Below, piece after piece: positions 8,061 to 17,762 of a DNA stretch of 64,000 bases. Within the stretch, counting starts at the first letter, position 1, and each line of letters begins with the position of its first letter. The notes below the pieces were generated by a model. It did not search any database, was not told the DNA's origin, and saw only the letters and a program-made list of their open reading frames with translations. Source of the DNA: Bosea sp. F3-2. Lineage in GTDB: Bacteria; Pseudomonadota; Alphaproteobacteria; Rhizobiales; Beijerinckiaceae. The stretch lies in the NCBI RefSeq assembly GCF_008253865.1, contig NZ_CP042331.1, positions 2,170,001 to 2,234,000 of the forward strand. The letters run 5' to 3'. The position numbers and the translations under genes are program-made.

Positions 8061-9707
8061 TCAGGCCATCTCTACCCCGCGCAATTCAAGCTCGAACTCG
8101 CGCATTTTGAATTTTTGAGCCTTGCCGCTGGCCGTCGTGGGGAATTCCTCAACGATCCTGATTAGCCTCGGGATCTTGTAGGTTGCAATTTTCCCTTTAC
8201 ACAAGTCGAAAATGTCTTGCGGCAGCAGAATGGACCCCTCCTGCAACCTAACCCAGGCACATACTTCTTCGCCGTATTTATCATCAGGCATTCCAAATAC
8301 GTATGCGTCCAGGACGTCCGGAATCGTGATAAGGTACTCCTCAACCTCTCTAGGATATATGTTCTCGCCGCCCCGAATTATTACATCCTTGAGGCGGCCG
8401 ACGATTTCAACGTAACCGCTAGGTTGCATGACTGCCAGGTCGCCAGAGTGCATCCAACCGTCAGAATCAATTGCTTGCCCTGTCAGTTCAGGAGCCTGCC
8501 AATAGCCTTTCATTACGCTGTAGCCACGCACACAAAGTTCGCCCGGAAGGCCGAAAGCGACCACATTGCCGGTGTCGGGATCTATGATTTTCGCTTCGAG
8601 GTGCGGCTGAATAACACCGACTGTTGAAACTCTTACATCAGTCGAGTCTGTAGCGCGGGTCTGAAACGAAATTGGAGATGTCTCGGTCATTCCATATACA
8701 ACCGTGATCTCCTTCATGTTCATCGTTTCGATAATTTCAGTCATCGTTGCGTGAGGACAGGGAGCCGCCCCGATAGCGCCCGTTCGTAACGAATTGAGGT
8801 CGATGTCCTTAAGCTCTGGATGGCTCAGCATGGAAATGAACATCATAGGAACTGCGTAGAGCGAAGTGCACTTCCGAGCCTCCACAGCCGCCAGCGTTTC
8901 CCTCGGCTCGAAAGATTCGCCCGGGAGGACGATCTCCGTGCCATGCGCCACCGCGGCCAGCGCCCCTAAGACGATGCCGAAGCAATGGAAGAACGGGACA
9001 GGCAAGCAAATACTATCATTTTCGGACAAGCGCTGGCGCAGGCCCACAAAATAGCCGTTGTTAAGAATGCCATGGTGCGTGAGCAGCGCGCCTTTCGGCC
9101 TGCCAGTTGTTCCTGACGTGTACTGAAGATGGCACGGCGCGCCAGAATAAACTGCTGAAGCCCGCTGATCGAGATGAGCATCGTCGATAGCTCGGCCAGG
9201 CTCCAGAAATTTTTCCCATTTCCGTGTATCACCGGTGCTATTGACGCCGTCAAACAGAACTACGTGTTCAAGCGCCGGCAGATTTCCCCGGATCTCTTCG
9301 ATTGCCTGTACGAACGAAAAGCCGCGGAAAGCTGGAGCCGCGATGAGTAGTTTCACGCCTGCGTCATCCAGCACATATCGGACCTCTTCGGCACGAAACG
9401 CAGGATTCACTGTGACGACAATCGCGCCGATACGGACAATGCCGTGATGGGCAGCCAGCCACTCCCATCGATTTGCGCTCCAGATAGCAACGCGATCGCC
9501 CTGCTGGATGCCCAACGCAATGAGGGACTTTGCAACCCGATCAGCAAGTTGGTCGAGTTCGGCGTAGGTAAGCTCGCAGCCTTGGAAAAGGCTACAGATG
9601 GCGGGCTTATGGGGGAAGCGCGAAGCTGCCTGGCGAAGTGCAGTCCCGATGCTCAACTGCAGCAACGGGACGTGATTCTCCCCAATGACGTGAGAAGGAA
9701 CCGACAT
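8061..9707 (-). CDS. AMP-forming acyl/aryl-CoA ligase
   Basis: A 548-residue adenylate-forming enzyme that would activate a carboxylic acid with ATP and CoA. It shows the P-loop YTSGTTGRPKGA (196-207), YGMTETSP, GWMHSGD, the hinge region GRLKDVIIRGGENIYPREVE and the catalytic C-terminal lysine K529 in TASGKAQKF. It is closest in style to medium-chain fatty acid or aryl-CoA ligases. It sits 38 bp downstream of iorB and 5 bp upstream of the HxlR gene. With the DpgC-like enzyme opposite, an arylacetate is the most plausible substrate, but this is inferred. Confidence 0.88.
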   Translation of the reverse strand: MSVPSHVIGENHVPLLQLSIGTALRQAASRFPHKPAICSLFQGCELTYAELDQLADRVAKSLIALGIQQGDRVAIWSANRWEWLAAHHGIVRIGAIVVTVNPAFRAEEVRYVLDDAGVKLLIAAPAFRGFSFVQAIEEIRGNLPALEHVVLFDGVNSTGDTRKWEKFLEPGRAIDDAHLDQRASAVYSGAPCHLQYTSGTTGRPKGALLTHHGILNNGYFVGLRQRLSENDSICLPVPFFHCFGIVLGALAAVAHGTEIVLPGESFEPRETLAAVEARKCTSLYAVPMMFISMLSHPELKDIDLNSLRTGAIGAAPCPHATMTEIIETMNMKEITVVYGMTETSPISFQTRATDSTDVRVSTVGVIQPHLEAKIIDPDTGNVVAFGLPGELCVRGYSVMKGYWQAPELTGQAIDSDGWMHSGDLAVMQPSGYVEIVGRLKDVIIRGGENIYPREVEEYLITIPDVLDAYVFGMPDDKYGEEVCAWVRLQEGSILLPQDIFDLCKGKIATYKIPRLIRIVEEFPTTASGKAQKFKMREFELELRGVEMA

Positions 9708-9745
9708 TATATCCTCCCAAGGATATATTTTAGTTTTATGTTTTA

Positions 9746-11263
9746 TTACTCAGCGGCGATCGCTGTTGGCGCGTAGCGCGCAATCGCCTCGTCCATCGCT
9801 TGTCCGTCAGGATCCGCGACCGCGGCCTTGTAAGCGGCGTTTACGGCCTCCGTGGCGGCGTATTTGCCCATGATCGCGGGCATAACGATCGCTTCGAAAA
9901 GCAAGTCGAAATTCCGGACTCCCCTGCGGTATGTACCGCTATAGCCTTTGACGAGCCCGGATGTCGCCGCAACAGCAACGCCGAAATCGTAATCGATCTT
10001 AGCTGCGGCCCCCATGGCCTCGAACCAGCGCCCCGTCAGCTTGGCTTCTTCCGCGAACCGCCAAGATTTGCGTCGCAGCACTCTAAGTCTGGCGAGTGTC
10101 CTCATGGTGAGAAACCCGAAAACCGTGTCGCTCCTGACATACAGGCCGACATTCAGGCTGTGTTCGATACCCCGCTTTCTCGACCATTTTAGGACCCGCT
10201 CGCCGAGTTTGACCGGAAGGATCGCGCAGGCTTCCTCGAGGCCGGGCTTCAAATACTCCGTAATTCGGAGCAACTCGCCATCTCGAACGCGCGTTTCCGA
10301 CCGTACAGTCGCAAATCGCTCCGCGCGTGTTTTCAAGTCGGCGACCCGCATCACGTCTTCGTAGGTCATACGCAGCGCGAGATTGCGAGCCCCCTCGATT
10401 GTCAGTTTCCAGCCTCGGCTCGCACCGTCGTGAGCGCGATCGAAGGCCAGCAGCTCGCGGGCGCGATCGAGGAATGCGCTTCCAAACGCAGCATCTTGAT
10501 AGTCGACGACTCGCGCGTGGCCATGCCCGACGACAAACCGCGTTTCGACCGGAAATTCTTCACTTGACCAGGCTGGCGTTTGCTGGCTAGGGCGCTGTGG
10601 CGCGCCCTTCCCGGCGGCAACCGTCTCTCCCTGAGCGGCACGAAAACCCAGCGCGTAGCCTCGCTTGCTGGCAGCAACGCCTTTACCGCCCGCGACGATG
10701 GCTGCCTCGAATTGCGCCGGATCGATAGGCAAAGCACCGGAGCCCGCTAGGGCGCCGAGTAGGACCGCGTTGATAACCGTCCCGGCTTCTTCCGCCGCGC
10801 GCTCCATGTCGAATACGATAGCCCGACGCGAAAGGTCGTGTACGACCTTCAGGGCACGGTCGGATTCGAACCGCCCGTCTTCCATAGCGATCTTTTCGGA
10901 GGTCGCGTAAACGCGGTGGCTCGACGCGATCAGGGTCGTCCGATCGGCCGTGATATAACCACTCTGAACTCCGCGCGCAGCTTCGATCAGCTCGGACGCC
11001 AACATGACGTCCACATCGCCCGGCACGGGCGTCAAAGCGAACACCACGCGCCTATTGCCGAGTTCCGAGATCGGAACCTCACAATACTCGATGTAATAGG
11101 TCGTGGCACCCGTACGTTGGGCAACGCCCGGAATCGACGTTGCTTGGCAAAGATAGCCCGAGTTGCGGATTGCAGTCGAAATCCAGTCCGCCAGGACGCC
11201 GCCACCTTCGCCGCCAAGGGCAGCGATCAAGATTGCTCTGTTACGGGGAATTTCACCAATCAC
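9746..11263 (-). CDS. iorB: Indolepyruvate/arylglyoxylate oxidoreductase subunit beta (IorB family, long form)
   Basis: Residues 1-200 match the 2-oxoacid:ferredoxin oxidoreductase gamma-type domain of IorB (LIAALGGEGGGVLADWI, SIPGVAQRTGATTYY). Another 300 residues or so form a C-terminal extension, seen in proteobacterial long forms and absent from the roughly 200-residue archaeal IorB. With IorA it would oxidatively decarboxylate an aryl 2-oxoacid to an acyl-CoA. Its ATG overlaps the iorA stop by 4 bp (11260-11263), so the two are translationally coupled. The exact 2-oxoacid is unknown. Confidence 0.85.
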   Translation of the reverse strand: MIGEIPRNRAILIAALGGEGGGVLADWISTAIRNSGYLCQATSIPGVAQRTGATTYYIEYCEVPISELGNRRVVFALTPVPGDVDVMLASELIEAARGVQSGYITADRTTLIASSHRVYATSEKIAMEDGRFESDRALKVVHDLSRRAIVFDMERAAEEAGTVINAVLLGALAGSGALPIDPAQFEAAIVAGGKGVAASKRGYALGFRAAQGETVAAGKGAPQRPSQQTPAWSSEEFPVETRFVVGHGHARVVDYQDAAFGSAFLDRARELLAFDRAHDGASRGWKLTIEGARNLALRMTYEDVMRVADLKTRAERFATVRSETRVRDGELLRITEYLKPGLEEACAILPVKLGERVLKWSRKRGIEHSLNVGLYVRSDTVFGFLTMRTLARLRVLRRKSWRFAEEAKLTGRWFEAMGAAAKIDYDFGVAVAATSGLVKGYSGTYRRGVRNFDLLFEAIVMPAIMGKYAATEAVNAAYKAAVADPDGQAMDEAIARYAPTAIAAE

Positions 11264-13401
11264 GCGACCGCCCTCTCACGCCCGAGGAACAGACCGATCA
11301 CGCGACGGCGGACACGGTCCATGAACCGGTCGAGCGCCGTCGGATTCTGAACGATGTCAGCCCTGTAGAATGACGGGCACAGAACCGCAGCATGGGCGAC
11401 CTCACCGCAATTGCCACAGCCCACGCAGCCATTGGTAACATGCGCCACCGGTGCGGTCCGTAACGGATCAGAGGATTGTTTGACGGTGAGCGTGGGACAC
11501 CCCGACAACCGGATGCAGGAGTGGTCGCCTGTACAGGTCGCCTCGTCGACCCCGTAGCGCGTGCGAACCACCCGTTCGCCTTGCTTCAGCTTTTCCGCCT
11601 GCTTGGGCTTCTCACGTCGTTGACGTGCCAACATGCACTCGCCTTCGGCGATGATCACCCGCAGACCCTTTCCGCGGGACTGGATCGCCTCCTTCAGGAC
11701 GTTGACCATGGCCCCGATCCGGTAGCTGCCGACCGTCTTGACCCATTTCACGCCGACACCCTTGAGCGCGTTCTCGATGGCCATGCCGCTCATCTGATCG
11801 CGGGAGTTGGTTCCCGTGGACGGAATGTGTTGGTGGCCTGTAGCCGAGGCGTAACCGTTCTTCAGAATGACGAGAACGCCCTCGTCGTGGTTGAAGACAT
11901 GGTTGGCAATGCCCGTCGTAAGCCCCTGGTGCCAGAACCCACCATCACCCATGATACTGACGACCGGATTCTTGAGCATCGAGGACAGACCACTCGACGA
12001 CGCGAGGCCCAGCCCATAGCCGAGGATTGTGTTGCCAACCTTGAACGGCTCCAGCGTTGCGAAGCTGTGGCAGCCAATGTCTGCGCTCACATGAACGGGC
12101 CCCACCTGCTCCTGCACCAGCTTGATCGCGCTGAACACCGGACGTTCGGGACAGCCTGTACAGAATCCCGGAGGGCGATTCGGCAGCGGCCCGCCGAGGA
12201 TCTCCAGAGCCTGCTGACGACTCTTCTCGATCTGTTGAACCTTTTTGGTCGCCTCCTGCCCATAGATCATCGAGCTCCGGCCACGGCTCAAGAACTTTGC
12301 AAGGCCGTCCATAAGAACGGCGCCCACATACTCACCCGCCTCCGGAAGCATGTTCTTGCCGTTGACGCGGGTCTTCACTTCCGCATCCGAGAGCAGCGCC
12401 TTAATCTGCTGCTCGATAAAGTTCGGCTGGCCCTCTTCGATGACCAGAACCGACTTCCGCTCTTTGCTGAAGTTCACGACCTCGTCTGGCACCAGCGGGT
12501 AGACGCAGTTGAGCACAAGCATCGGAATGCGCGAGTTACCCGAAGAATCGGCCAGCCCGAGCGCCCGCAATGCGGCGACCACATGGTTGTACATGCCGCC
12601 CTGGAGGATGAGGCCGATATCCGAGATGTCGCCCTCGACGAACTCGTTGATCTTGTTTTCTGTTAAGTATTTCAACGCGGCCGGCCAGCGCACGTCGATC
12701 TTATGACGTTCCTGGACATAGGTCGCGGGCGGAAGGCTAATGCGATCCTTATTGAAGATCGGAGTTTCGATGAGATCCTTCTTCGACCACTTGGGACGAA
12801 CGTTATCGCGGGCGAGGAACCGGCCGGTCATATGGCACGCTCGAATGCGCAATTCCATCATGACAGGGGTGTTGCTTGCCTCCGACAATTCGAAAGCGCG
12901 CTCGACCTGGTCCACGATGCACCCCAACTCGGGTCGCGGATCGAACAGCCAGAATTGCGACTTCATCGCGAAAGCGTGCGAGCGCTCCTGAATGATGCTT
13001 GAGCCCTCGCCATAATCCTCGCCGACCACGATCAAGGCGCCGCCGACTACGCCTGCAGAGCAAAGGTTGGACAAGGCGTCGGAGGCGACGTTCGTACCCA
13101 CCACCGACTTGAACGTGACGGCGCCTCGGATCGGATAGTTGACCGACGCGCTGAGCATAGCCGCAGCCCCCGCTTCATTAGCGCAGGTGTCGAGGTGTAC
13201 GCCCAGTTCCTCCAGAAGATCGCTTGCATCCCCAAGGACATCGACGAGGGCCGACACTGGGGCGCCCTGGTATCCGCCTACATACGAAACGCCTGACTGG
13301 AGAAGTGCCTTTGTGACAGCGAGAATACCCTCGCCCTCGAAGTATTCGCCGCTACCGAGACGAAGCTGCTTTACTTCTTCCTGATATGAACGCTCAGGCA
13401 T
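11260..13401 (-). CDS. iorA: Indolepyruvate ferredoxin oxidoreductase subunit alpha (IorA family)
   Basis: A 713-residue TPP-dependent subunit. It has an N-terminal pyrimidine-type domain (GGYQGAPVSALVDVL), GFCTGCPERPVFSAI, and the TPP/Mg site around GDGGFWHQGL and KNGYASATG. The C-terminal iron-sulfur domain has CTGDHSC(x5)C and CVGCGNCGEVAHAAVLCP, for two clusters. The enzyme converts an arylpyruvate or similar 2-oxoacid plus CoA to acyl-CoA, CO2 and reduced ferredoxin. It overlaps iorB by 4 bp and the thioesterase by 1 bp. In this setting it could also act on an arylglyoxylate made by the DpgC-like enzyme. Confidence 0.9.
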   Translation of the reverse strand: MPERSYQEEVKQLRLGSGEYFEGEGILAVTKALLQSGVSYVGGYQGAPVSALVDVLGDASDLLEELGVHLDTCANEAGAAAMLSASVNYPIRGAVTFKSVVGTNVASDALSNLCSAGVVGGALIVVGEDYGEGSSIIQERSHAFAMKSQFWLFDPRPELGCIVDQVERAFELSEASNTPVMMELRIRACHMTGRFLARDNVRPKWSKKDLIETPIFNKDRISLPPATYVQERHKIDVRWPAALKYLTENKINEFVEGDISDIGLILQGGMYNHVVAALRALGLADSSGNSRIPMLVLNCVYPLVPDEVVNFSKERKSVLVIEEGQPNFIEQQIKALLSDAEVKTRVNGKNMLPEAGEYVGAVLMDGLAKFLSRGRSSMIYGQEATKKVQQIEKSRQQALEILGGPLPNRPPGFCTGCPERPVFSAIKLVQEQVGPVHVSADIGCHSFATLEPFKVGNTILGYGLGLASSSGLSSMLKNPVVSIMGDGGFWHQGLTTGIANHVFNHDEGVLVILKNGYASATGHQHIPSTGTNSRDQMSGMAIENALKGVGVKWVKTVGSYRIGAMVNVLKEAIQSRGKGLRVIIAEGECMLARQRREKPKQAEKLKQGERVVRTRYGVDEATCTGDHSCIRLSGCPTLTVKQSSDPLRTAPVAHVTNGCVGCGNCGEVAHAAVLCPSFYRADIVQNPTALDRFMDRVRRRVIGLFLGRERAVA

Positions 13402-13817
13402 TACGGCGCCTCCGAAACCGATGAACTCGCGAGTTCATCCAACATTCTTAGGATTTTTGCTTTCAGCCGATCAGTACTTACGATCGCGCGCTGATGAATC
13501 ACCTTTCCAATCTCACTGGACCCGGCCAGAACGGCGGCAGAAAAGGTGACGGTACGTTCTTGGACAGCAACGACCTCGACATCGATCGTGATCCCCATCC
13601 CGATCACAGCCGCCCCCGAATGAGTAAGTTCGACTTTTACGCCGACGCTGTCCTGATCCGAGCCGAGACTCTCCTTGAGCAGATCCCGGCAACTCATTTC
13701 GACGTCGAAGAGCATGTTCGGGGTGCCGTAGACCGCCAGTTCCGGCCCCATGAATGTGACCACGCGCGCCGCATCGACGACGACGCGACGCCGAGAGCGC
13801 GCACCGGGCTCGATCAT
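13401..13817 (-). CDS. FlK-type acyl-CoA thioesterase (hotdog fold)
   Basis: A 138-residue protein resembling the fluoroacetyl-CoA thioesterase family: a threonine-containing start of the fold near VVTFMGPELAVYGTPNMLF, the conserved VELTHSGAAVIGMGITIDVEV strand-helix region (with its histidine) and a final HQRAIVST strand. It probably hydrolyses or protects against dead-end acyl-CoA in the pathway. It is the first gene of the leftward operon and its stop overlaps the iorA start by 1 bp. The substrate is unknown; a hotdog dehydratase role is less likely given the THxxA-type motif. Confidence 0.75.
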   Translation of the reverse strand: MIEPGARSRRRVVVDAARVVTFMGPELAVYGTPNMLFDVEMSCRDLLKESLGSDQDSVGVKVELTHSGAAVIGMGITIDVEVVAVQERTVTFSAAVLAGSSEIGKVIHQRAIVSTDRLKAKILRMLDELASSSVSEAP

Positions 13818-14226
13818 AATTTTCTCCGAAGGCGTTTTTCCCTACGCCTAGCTTGCTTATGTCAGTTCACGATTGCAAGCGAAATTATCGCACAGATTAC
13901 GATTCCCTAGCCCGCTACATCAACCAAATGCCGCGGTGGTCGGCAAAACTCTGACAAGAGATATCACATTTTCTGATTGCTTTCAATCACTTATCTGACA
14001 TTTTGCGCGGGCTTACGCCTTGTGCAGCTATAACCTGCGCCATCGGCAGGCGCTCAAAACTGCCGCAATCGGCGCCAATTTCAGAATATTCAACGGCCGT
14101 TGGGAAATTGTACTTGCGTTCGTGAACTACCTGTGGAAGTTCCTAATAGCCCGAAAATTTCGGCTCAACGCCGCCCGAATTTGAGCGGTCCAAAGTTCTG
14201 CATTCCATTTCGTAAGGAGCGATAAG
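13818..14226. other. Divergent promoter region between thioesterase-ior operon and dpgC-liv operon
   Basis: A 409-bp AT-richer gap holding the control region for both halves of the cluster. It contains a perfect inverted repeat at 13974-13989. AAGGAGCG just before the dpgC ATG at 14227 is its ribosome binding site. No gene was found here. Confidence 0.6.
13974..13989. promoter_or_regulatory. Candidate operator palindrome TGATTG-CTTT-CAATCA
   Basis: A perfect 6-bp inverted repeat with a 4-bp spacer in the middle of the divergent promoter region. It is a reasonable candidate site for the tandem-HxlR regulator encoded at the end of the leftward operon. Only the symmetry is seen; binding is inferred. 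Confidence 0.4.
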
Positions 14227-15615
14227 ATGGAGCTGCGCGACTTCCCCCCGGCAGAGAGTTCCCCAGAGGCAAAGGCATTTGGCGGATGGCTCGACAACCG
14301 ACCGCAACTCGGCAAGGCATTCGACCAGGATGTCGCCACGCATTCGGCTTGGTGGCAGCAGGGTCTGGATCTTCTGTCCAAACTCCCCGCGAAGCCCAAG
14401 CGCAGCCAGACTGAACAGAAGCTGGCTGAGGCGATCCTGGACGCCTCACGGAAGAAGCGCACGGACTTCCTCGCGGCGCACGGCATTGCAGTCTATGATC
14501 GCCTCACCGCAAGCCGGAGCCGGCATGCGCGTGTCGAGGAGCTTGCCTATTCCGCCGCAGCCCTCGTTCCCGGCCTCGTCCCCACCAAGGTCCTGGTAGA
14601 GGCCGAAGCCCAGCTTCTCCATAAGGACAAGGACGGGCACGAGTACGATCAAGGGCTCCTGTTCAATCGCTTCCTTGGCGAGCGGGAAACGGGCCTCCAC
14701 CTCTGTCACGCGATGCTTCGCCCGCGTGCCGAAGCCACCGAGCTCCTCGAACGCCTCACGCGCGAAGGTAAGATCGACCTAGGCACCGCTATGATCGAGC
14801 GTCGCGGGACGGCGTCGATCGCCTATATGAAGAACCCACGCTATCTCAACGCGGAAGATTGCACGACGGTCGACAATGTCGAGACCGCCGTTGATCTAGC
14901 TCTTCTGGATCCCGCCACCGACATCTGCGTGCTGCGCGGCGCACCCATCACCGGCGGGAAGTACGACGGCCAGAACGTGTTCTGCACCGGCATCAATCTG
15001 ACGCAGTTGTACCAGGGCAAGATTTCCTACCTTTGGTACCTCGTCCGGGATCTGGGGTTCATCAACAAGATGTTCCGCGGCCTCGCCAGCGACGTCAGCC
15101 CTGACGAGATTTTTGGCGACACGCTCGAAAAGCCCTGGGTTGCGGTAATCGAGAGATACGCGATCGGCGGCGGCTGCCAGTACCTGCTGTCCTCGGACTA
15201 CATCCTCGCGGGCGACGACGCCTACATGACGCTGCCGGCCCGGAAGGAAGGCATCATTCCCGGCATCGCCAACCTTCGCCTCTCGCGATTTGTCGGCGAC
15301 CGTACGGCCCGCCAAGCAGTGATGTACGACAAGCGGCTGGACTGCGACAGCCCCGAGGGCCGCTTGGTCTGCGACGAAGTCGTGCCCGCCAAGGAGATCG
15401 AGGGAGCCCTCGCCAACGTGATCGAGCGGCTGACCACGTCAGGCGTCGTCAGCACGTCCAGCAACCGTCGGGCTTTCCGCATCGCCCACGAACCGCTCGA
15501 TCTGTTTAGGTCCTACATGGCTGTTTATGCTCGTGAGCAAGCATATTGTCATTTCTCACCCGCGCTTATCGCCAATCTCGAACGTTTCTGGAATGCGGAC
15601 AAACGCGCCGCATAG
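14227..15615 (+). CDS. dpgC: DpgC-like (3,5-dihydroxyphenyl)acetyl-CoA 1,2-dioxygenase family protein
   Basis: A 462-residue enoyl-CoA hydratase/isomerase-superfamily protein with a long helical N-terminal domain, the layout of DpgC. DpgC is a cofactor-independent dioxygenase that turns 3,5-dihydroxyphenylacetyl-CoA and O2 into the arylglyoxylate and CoA. The oxyanion-hole loop AIGGGCQYLLSSD (312-324) is present, with Q318 in the position of the DpgC active-site glutamine. Full length (DpgC is about 435 residues) and no breaks. In actinomycetes DpgC serves glycopeptide antibiotics; here there are no dpgA, B or D polyketide genes, but a CoA ligase, IorAB and a Liv importer, pointing to catabolism of an arylacetate. 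A strong RBS AAGGAGCG precedes the ATG. Confidence 0.82.
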   Translation: MELRDFPPAESSPEAKAFGGWLDNRPQLGKAFDQDVATHSAWWQQGLDLLSKLPAKPKRSQTEQKLAEAILDASRKKRTDFLAAHGIAVYDRLTASRSRHARVEELAYSAAALVPGLVPTKVLVEAEAQLLHKDKDGHEYDQGLLFNRFLGERETGLHLCHAMLRPRAEATELLERLTREGKIDLGTAMIERRGTASIAYMKNPRYLNAEDCTTVDNVETAVDLALLDPATDICVLRGAPITGGKYDGQNVFCTGINLTQLYQGKISYLWYLVRDLGFINKMFRGLASDVSPDEIFGDTLEKPWVAVIERYAIGGGCQYLLSSDYILAGDDAYMTLPARKEGIIPGIANLRLSRFVGDRTARQAVMYDKRLDCDSPEGRLVCDEVVPAKEIEGALANVIERLTTSGVVSTSSNRRAFRIAHEPLDLFRSYMAVYAREQAYCHFSPALIANLERFWNADKRAA

Positions 15616-15681
15616 GCAACGCTTAGCTTAACGCGAATAACAGTTATCAAAAACTGCAGCGTTTTCTCAGGGAGGAATACA

Positions 15682-16827
15682 ATGTTGAAGTTTTCTGCGT
15701 GCGCGATGCTCGCAAGCGCTCTCGCTTGCGGGTATCCCTTGGAGGCGTCGGCGAAGGATATTAAGGTTGGATCGGTCGTGTCTGCGACCGGACCCGCGTC
15801 ACTGCTGGGCGACCCTCAGAAGCGAACGCTTGAAATGCTCGTGGACGAGGTCAACTCGAAAGGCGGAGTAAACGGGAACAAGCTCTCGCTTGTCATTTAC
15901 GATGATGGCGGCGACGCCAATGCGGCTCGCACATTTGCGACCCGCTTGGCAGAGCAGGACAATGTCGCAGTCGTTATCGGCGGATCGACGACGGGGACAT
16001 CCATGGCAATGGCTCCGGTTTTCGAAGATGCTGAAATCCCGTTTATGTCTTTCGCCGGCGCGATCCAGCTGATCCAGCCCGTAAAGAAGTGGGTCTTCAA
16101 GACGCCGCACACGGATCTTATGGCTTGCGAGAAAATTTTCGCCGACATCAGAGCCCGCAACTTAACTAAGGTTGCATTGTTGTCCGGAACCGATGGTTTC
16201 GGAAAATCAATGCGTGATCAGTGCGTCGCTGCCGCTCCGAAGCAAGGTATTACGATCGTCCATGAGGAAACCTTTGGCCCGCGCGATGCCGATATGACCC
16301 CCCAGATCACCAACATCAAAAACAAAGCAGGAGTTGAAGCTGTAATTGTACCTGGTATCGGGCAAGGACCGGCCATTGCGGTTCGGAACTACAAGCAGCT
16401 GGCTGTAACCTACCCGCTCTATGTAAGCCACGGTGTGGCGTCGAAGGAATTCGTCTCCCTGGCGGGCGAGGGAGCGGAAGGCGCTCGCCTGCCGGCTGCG
16501 GCGCTGCTACTTGGCAGCAAGCTCGCGGACAACGATCGCCAACGGCCCGTGGTTCTCGATTACACTACTCTCTTCGAGAAGAAGGCGGGACAGCCGGTCT
16601 CAGGCTTTGGCGGCTTCGCATATGACGGGTTCTACATCATCGTTAATGCGCTGAAGCGCGCTCCGAGCTTGAAGGCCGCAGATATTCGCGACGAGATCGA
16701 GAAGACAAAAGATTTTGTCGGAGTTGGTGGTGTCTACAACCTTTCTCCCAAAGACCACATGGGCCTCGATTTGACCGGTTTCCGCATGGTTGAAATCCGC
16801 AAGGGCGATTGGGCCGCTGTTCCCTGA
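15682..16827 (+). CDS. Liv-type ABC transporter periplasmic substrate-binding protein
   Basis: A 381-residue type I periplasmic binding protein. A signal peptide spans residues 1-24 (FSACAMLASALACGYPLEASA, cleaved before KDIKVG). The mature part shows the family pattern: IKVGSVVSATGPASLLGDPQ, a long middle with VVIGGSTTGTSMA, and SGTDGFGKSM. It captures the substrate for the permeases and ATPases that follow. An RBS GGGAGGAA lies 5-6 bp before the ATG. Co-location with dpgC and a CoA ligase suggests an aromatic acid ligand rather than an amino acid, which is an inference. Confidence 0.9.
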   Translation: MLKFSACAMLASALACGYPLEASAKDIKVGSVVSATGPASLLGDPQKRTLEMLVDEVNSKGGVNGNKLSLVIYDDGGDANAARTFATRLAEQDNVAVVIGGSTTGTSMAMAPVFEDAEIPFMSFAGAIQLIQPVKKWVFKTPHTDLMACEKIFADIRARNLTKVALLSGTDGFGKSMRDQCVAAAPKQGITIVHEETFGPRDADMTPQITNIKNKAGVEAVIVPGIGQGPAIAVRNYKQLAVTYPLYVSHGVASKEFVSLAGEGAEGARLPAAALLLGSKLADNDRQRPVVLDYTTLFEKKAGQPVSGFGGFAYDGFYIIVNALKRAPSLKAADIRDEIEKTKDFVGVGGVYNLSPKDHMGLDLTGFRMVEIRKGDWAAVP

Positions 16828-16878
16828 ACTAATCAGGGTTCGCAGCAGAATCGAAGATATACCTCCAATTTAAAGTTG

Positions 16879-17757
16879 ATGGTCATGTCTGAATTTTTGC
16901 AGTTTGCGTCATCCGGGCTCACGATCGGCGCAATCTACGCGTCGGTCGCCCTTGGGTTCACACTGATTTACAACGCGTCACACGTAGTAAATCTCGCTCA
17001 GGGCGAGTTCGTGATGCTAGGCGGGATGTCCACGGTATTTTTGGCGGCAGCGGGAATCCCGCTGCCGCTAGCCATGGTGCTAGCCATTTGCATATCGGTC
17101 ATCGCCGGACTTGCGTTGTATTGCTTTGCGATCCTGCCAGCGCGGGGTGCGGATCCGGTTGCCCTTATCATCATTACCATTGGCGCTTCGCTATTTCTGC
17201 GCGGGGTCGCGCAGATTGTGTTCGACAAGCGCTTCCACACATTGCCGCATTGGTTCGGTGAGACACCGTTCAATATTGGCGGAGCGACCGTTCTCCCCCA
17301 AAGTGTCGTGGTTGTGGCGGGTATGCTCATAATTCTCGCTGCGTTGTGGGCGTTCATGCGCTTTACGCTATACGGGCGGGCGATACTGGCTGCTTCCAAT
17401 AACGCTGCGGCCGCGACTTTAGTCGGCATCAATGTTCCAATGATTGTAGCGGTCACCTTCGTGATTTCAGCGCTTCTTGGGGCGATCGTTGGAGTTCTCG
17501 TAACTCCAATAACCCTCACAAGTTATGATTCCGGGACAATTCTTGCCCTCAAGGGTTTCGCTGCTGTGATGCTCGGAGGTATCGGGAATCCGCCGGGTGC
17601 GATCCTGGGTGGATTAATCCTAGGCCTCGCAGAATCGTTTGGGGCAGGATTCATTTCCTCTCAATACAAGGATGCAATCGCCTTCATTGTTCTGCTGGGC
17701 GTGCTCCTTTTAAGGCCCCAGGGGATTCTGGGCCGTGCGGCACTAGAACGGGTTTAG
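16879..17757 (+). CDS. livH: Branched-chain amino acid-type ABC permease LivH
   Basis: About 292 residues with eight or so hydrophobic segments. It shows the LivH opening (SSGLTIGAIYASVALGFTL, NLAQGEFVMLGG) and the cytoplasmic coupling region near LALKGFAAVMLGGIGNPPGA. It forms half of the membrane channel with LivM. The start may be ATG 16879 or ATG 16885. It follows the binding protein by about 50 bp and precedes livM by 5 bp. Confidence 0.9.
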   Translation: MVMSEFLQFASSGLTIGAIYASVALGFTLIYNASHVVNLAQGEFVMLGGMSTVFLAAAGIPLPLAMVLAICISVIAGLALYCFAILPARGADPVALIIITIGASLFLRGVAQIVFDKRFHTLPHWFGETPFNIGGATVLPQSVVVVAGMLIILAALWAFMRFTLYGRAILAASNNAAAATLVGINVPMIVAVTFVISALLGAIVGVLVTPITLTSYDSGTILALKGFAAVMLGGIGNPPGAILGGLILGLAESFGAGFISSQYKDAIAFIVLLGVLLLRPQGILGRAALERV

Positions 17758-17762
17758 TCCAC

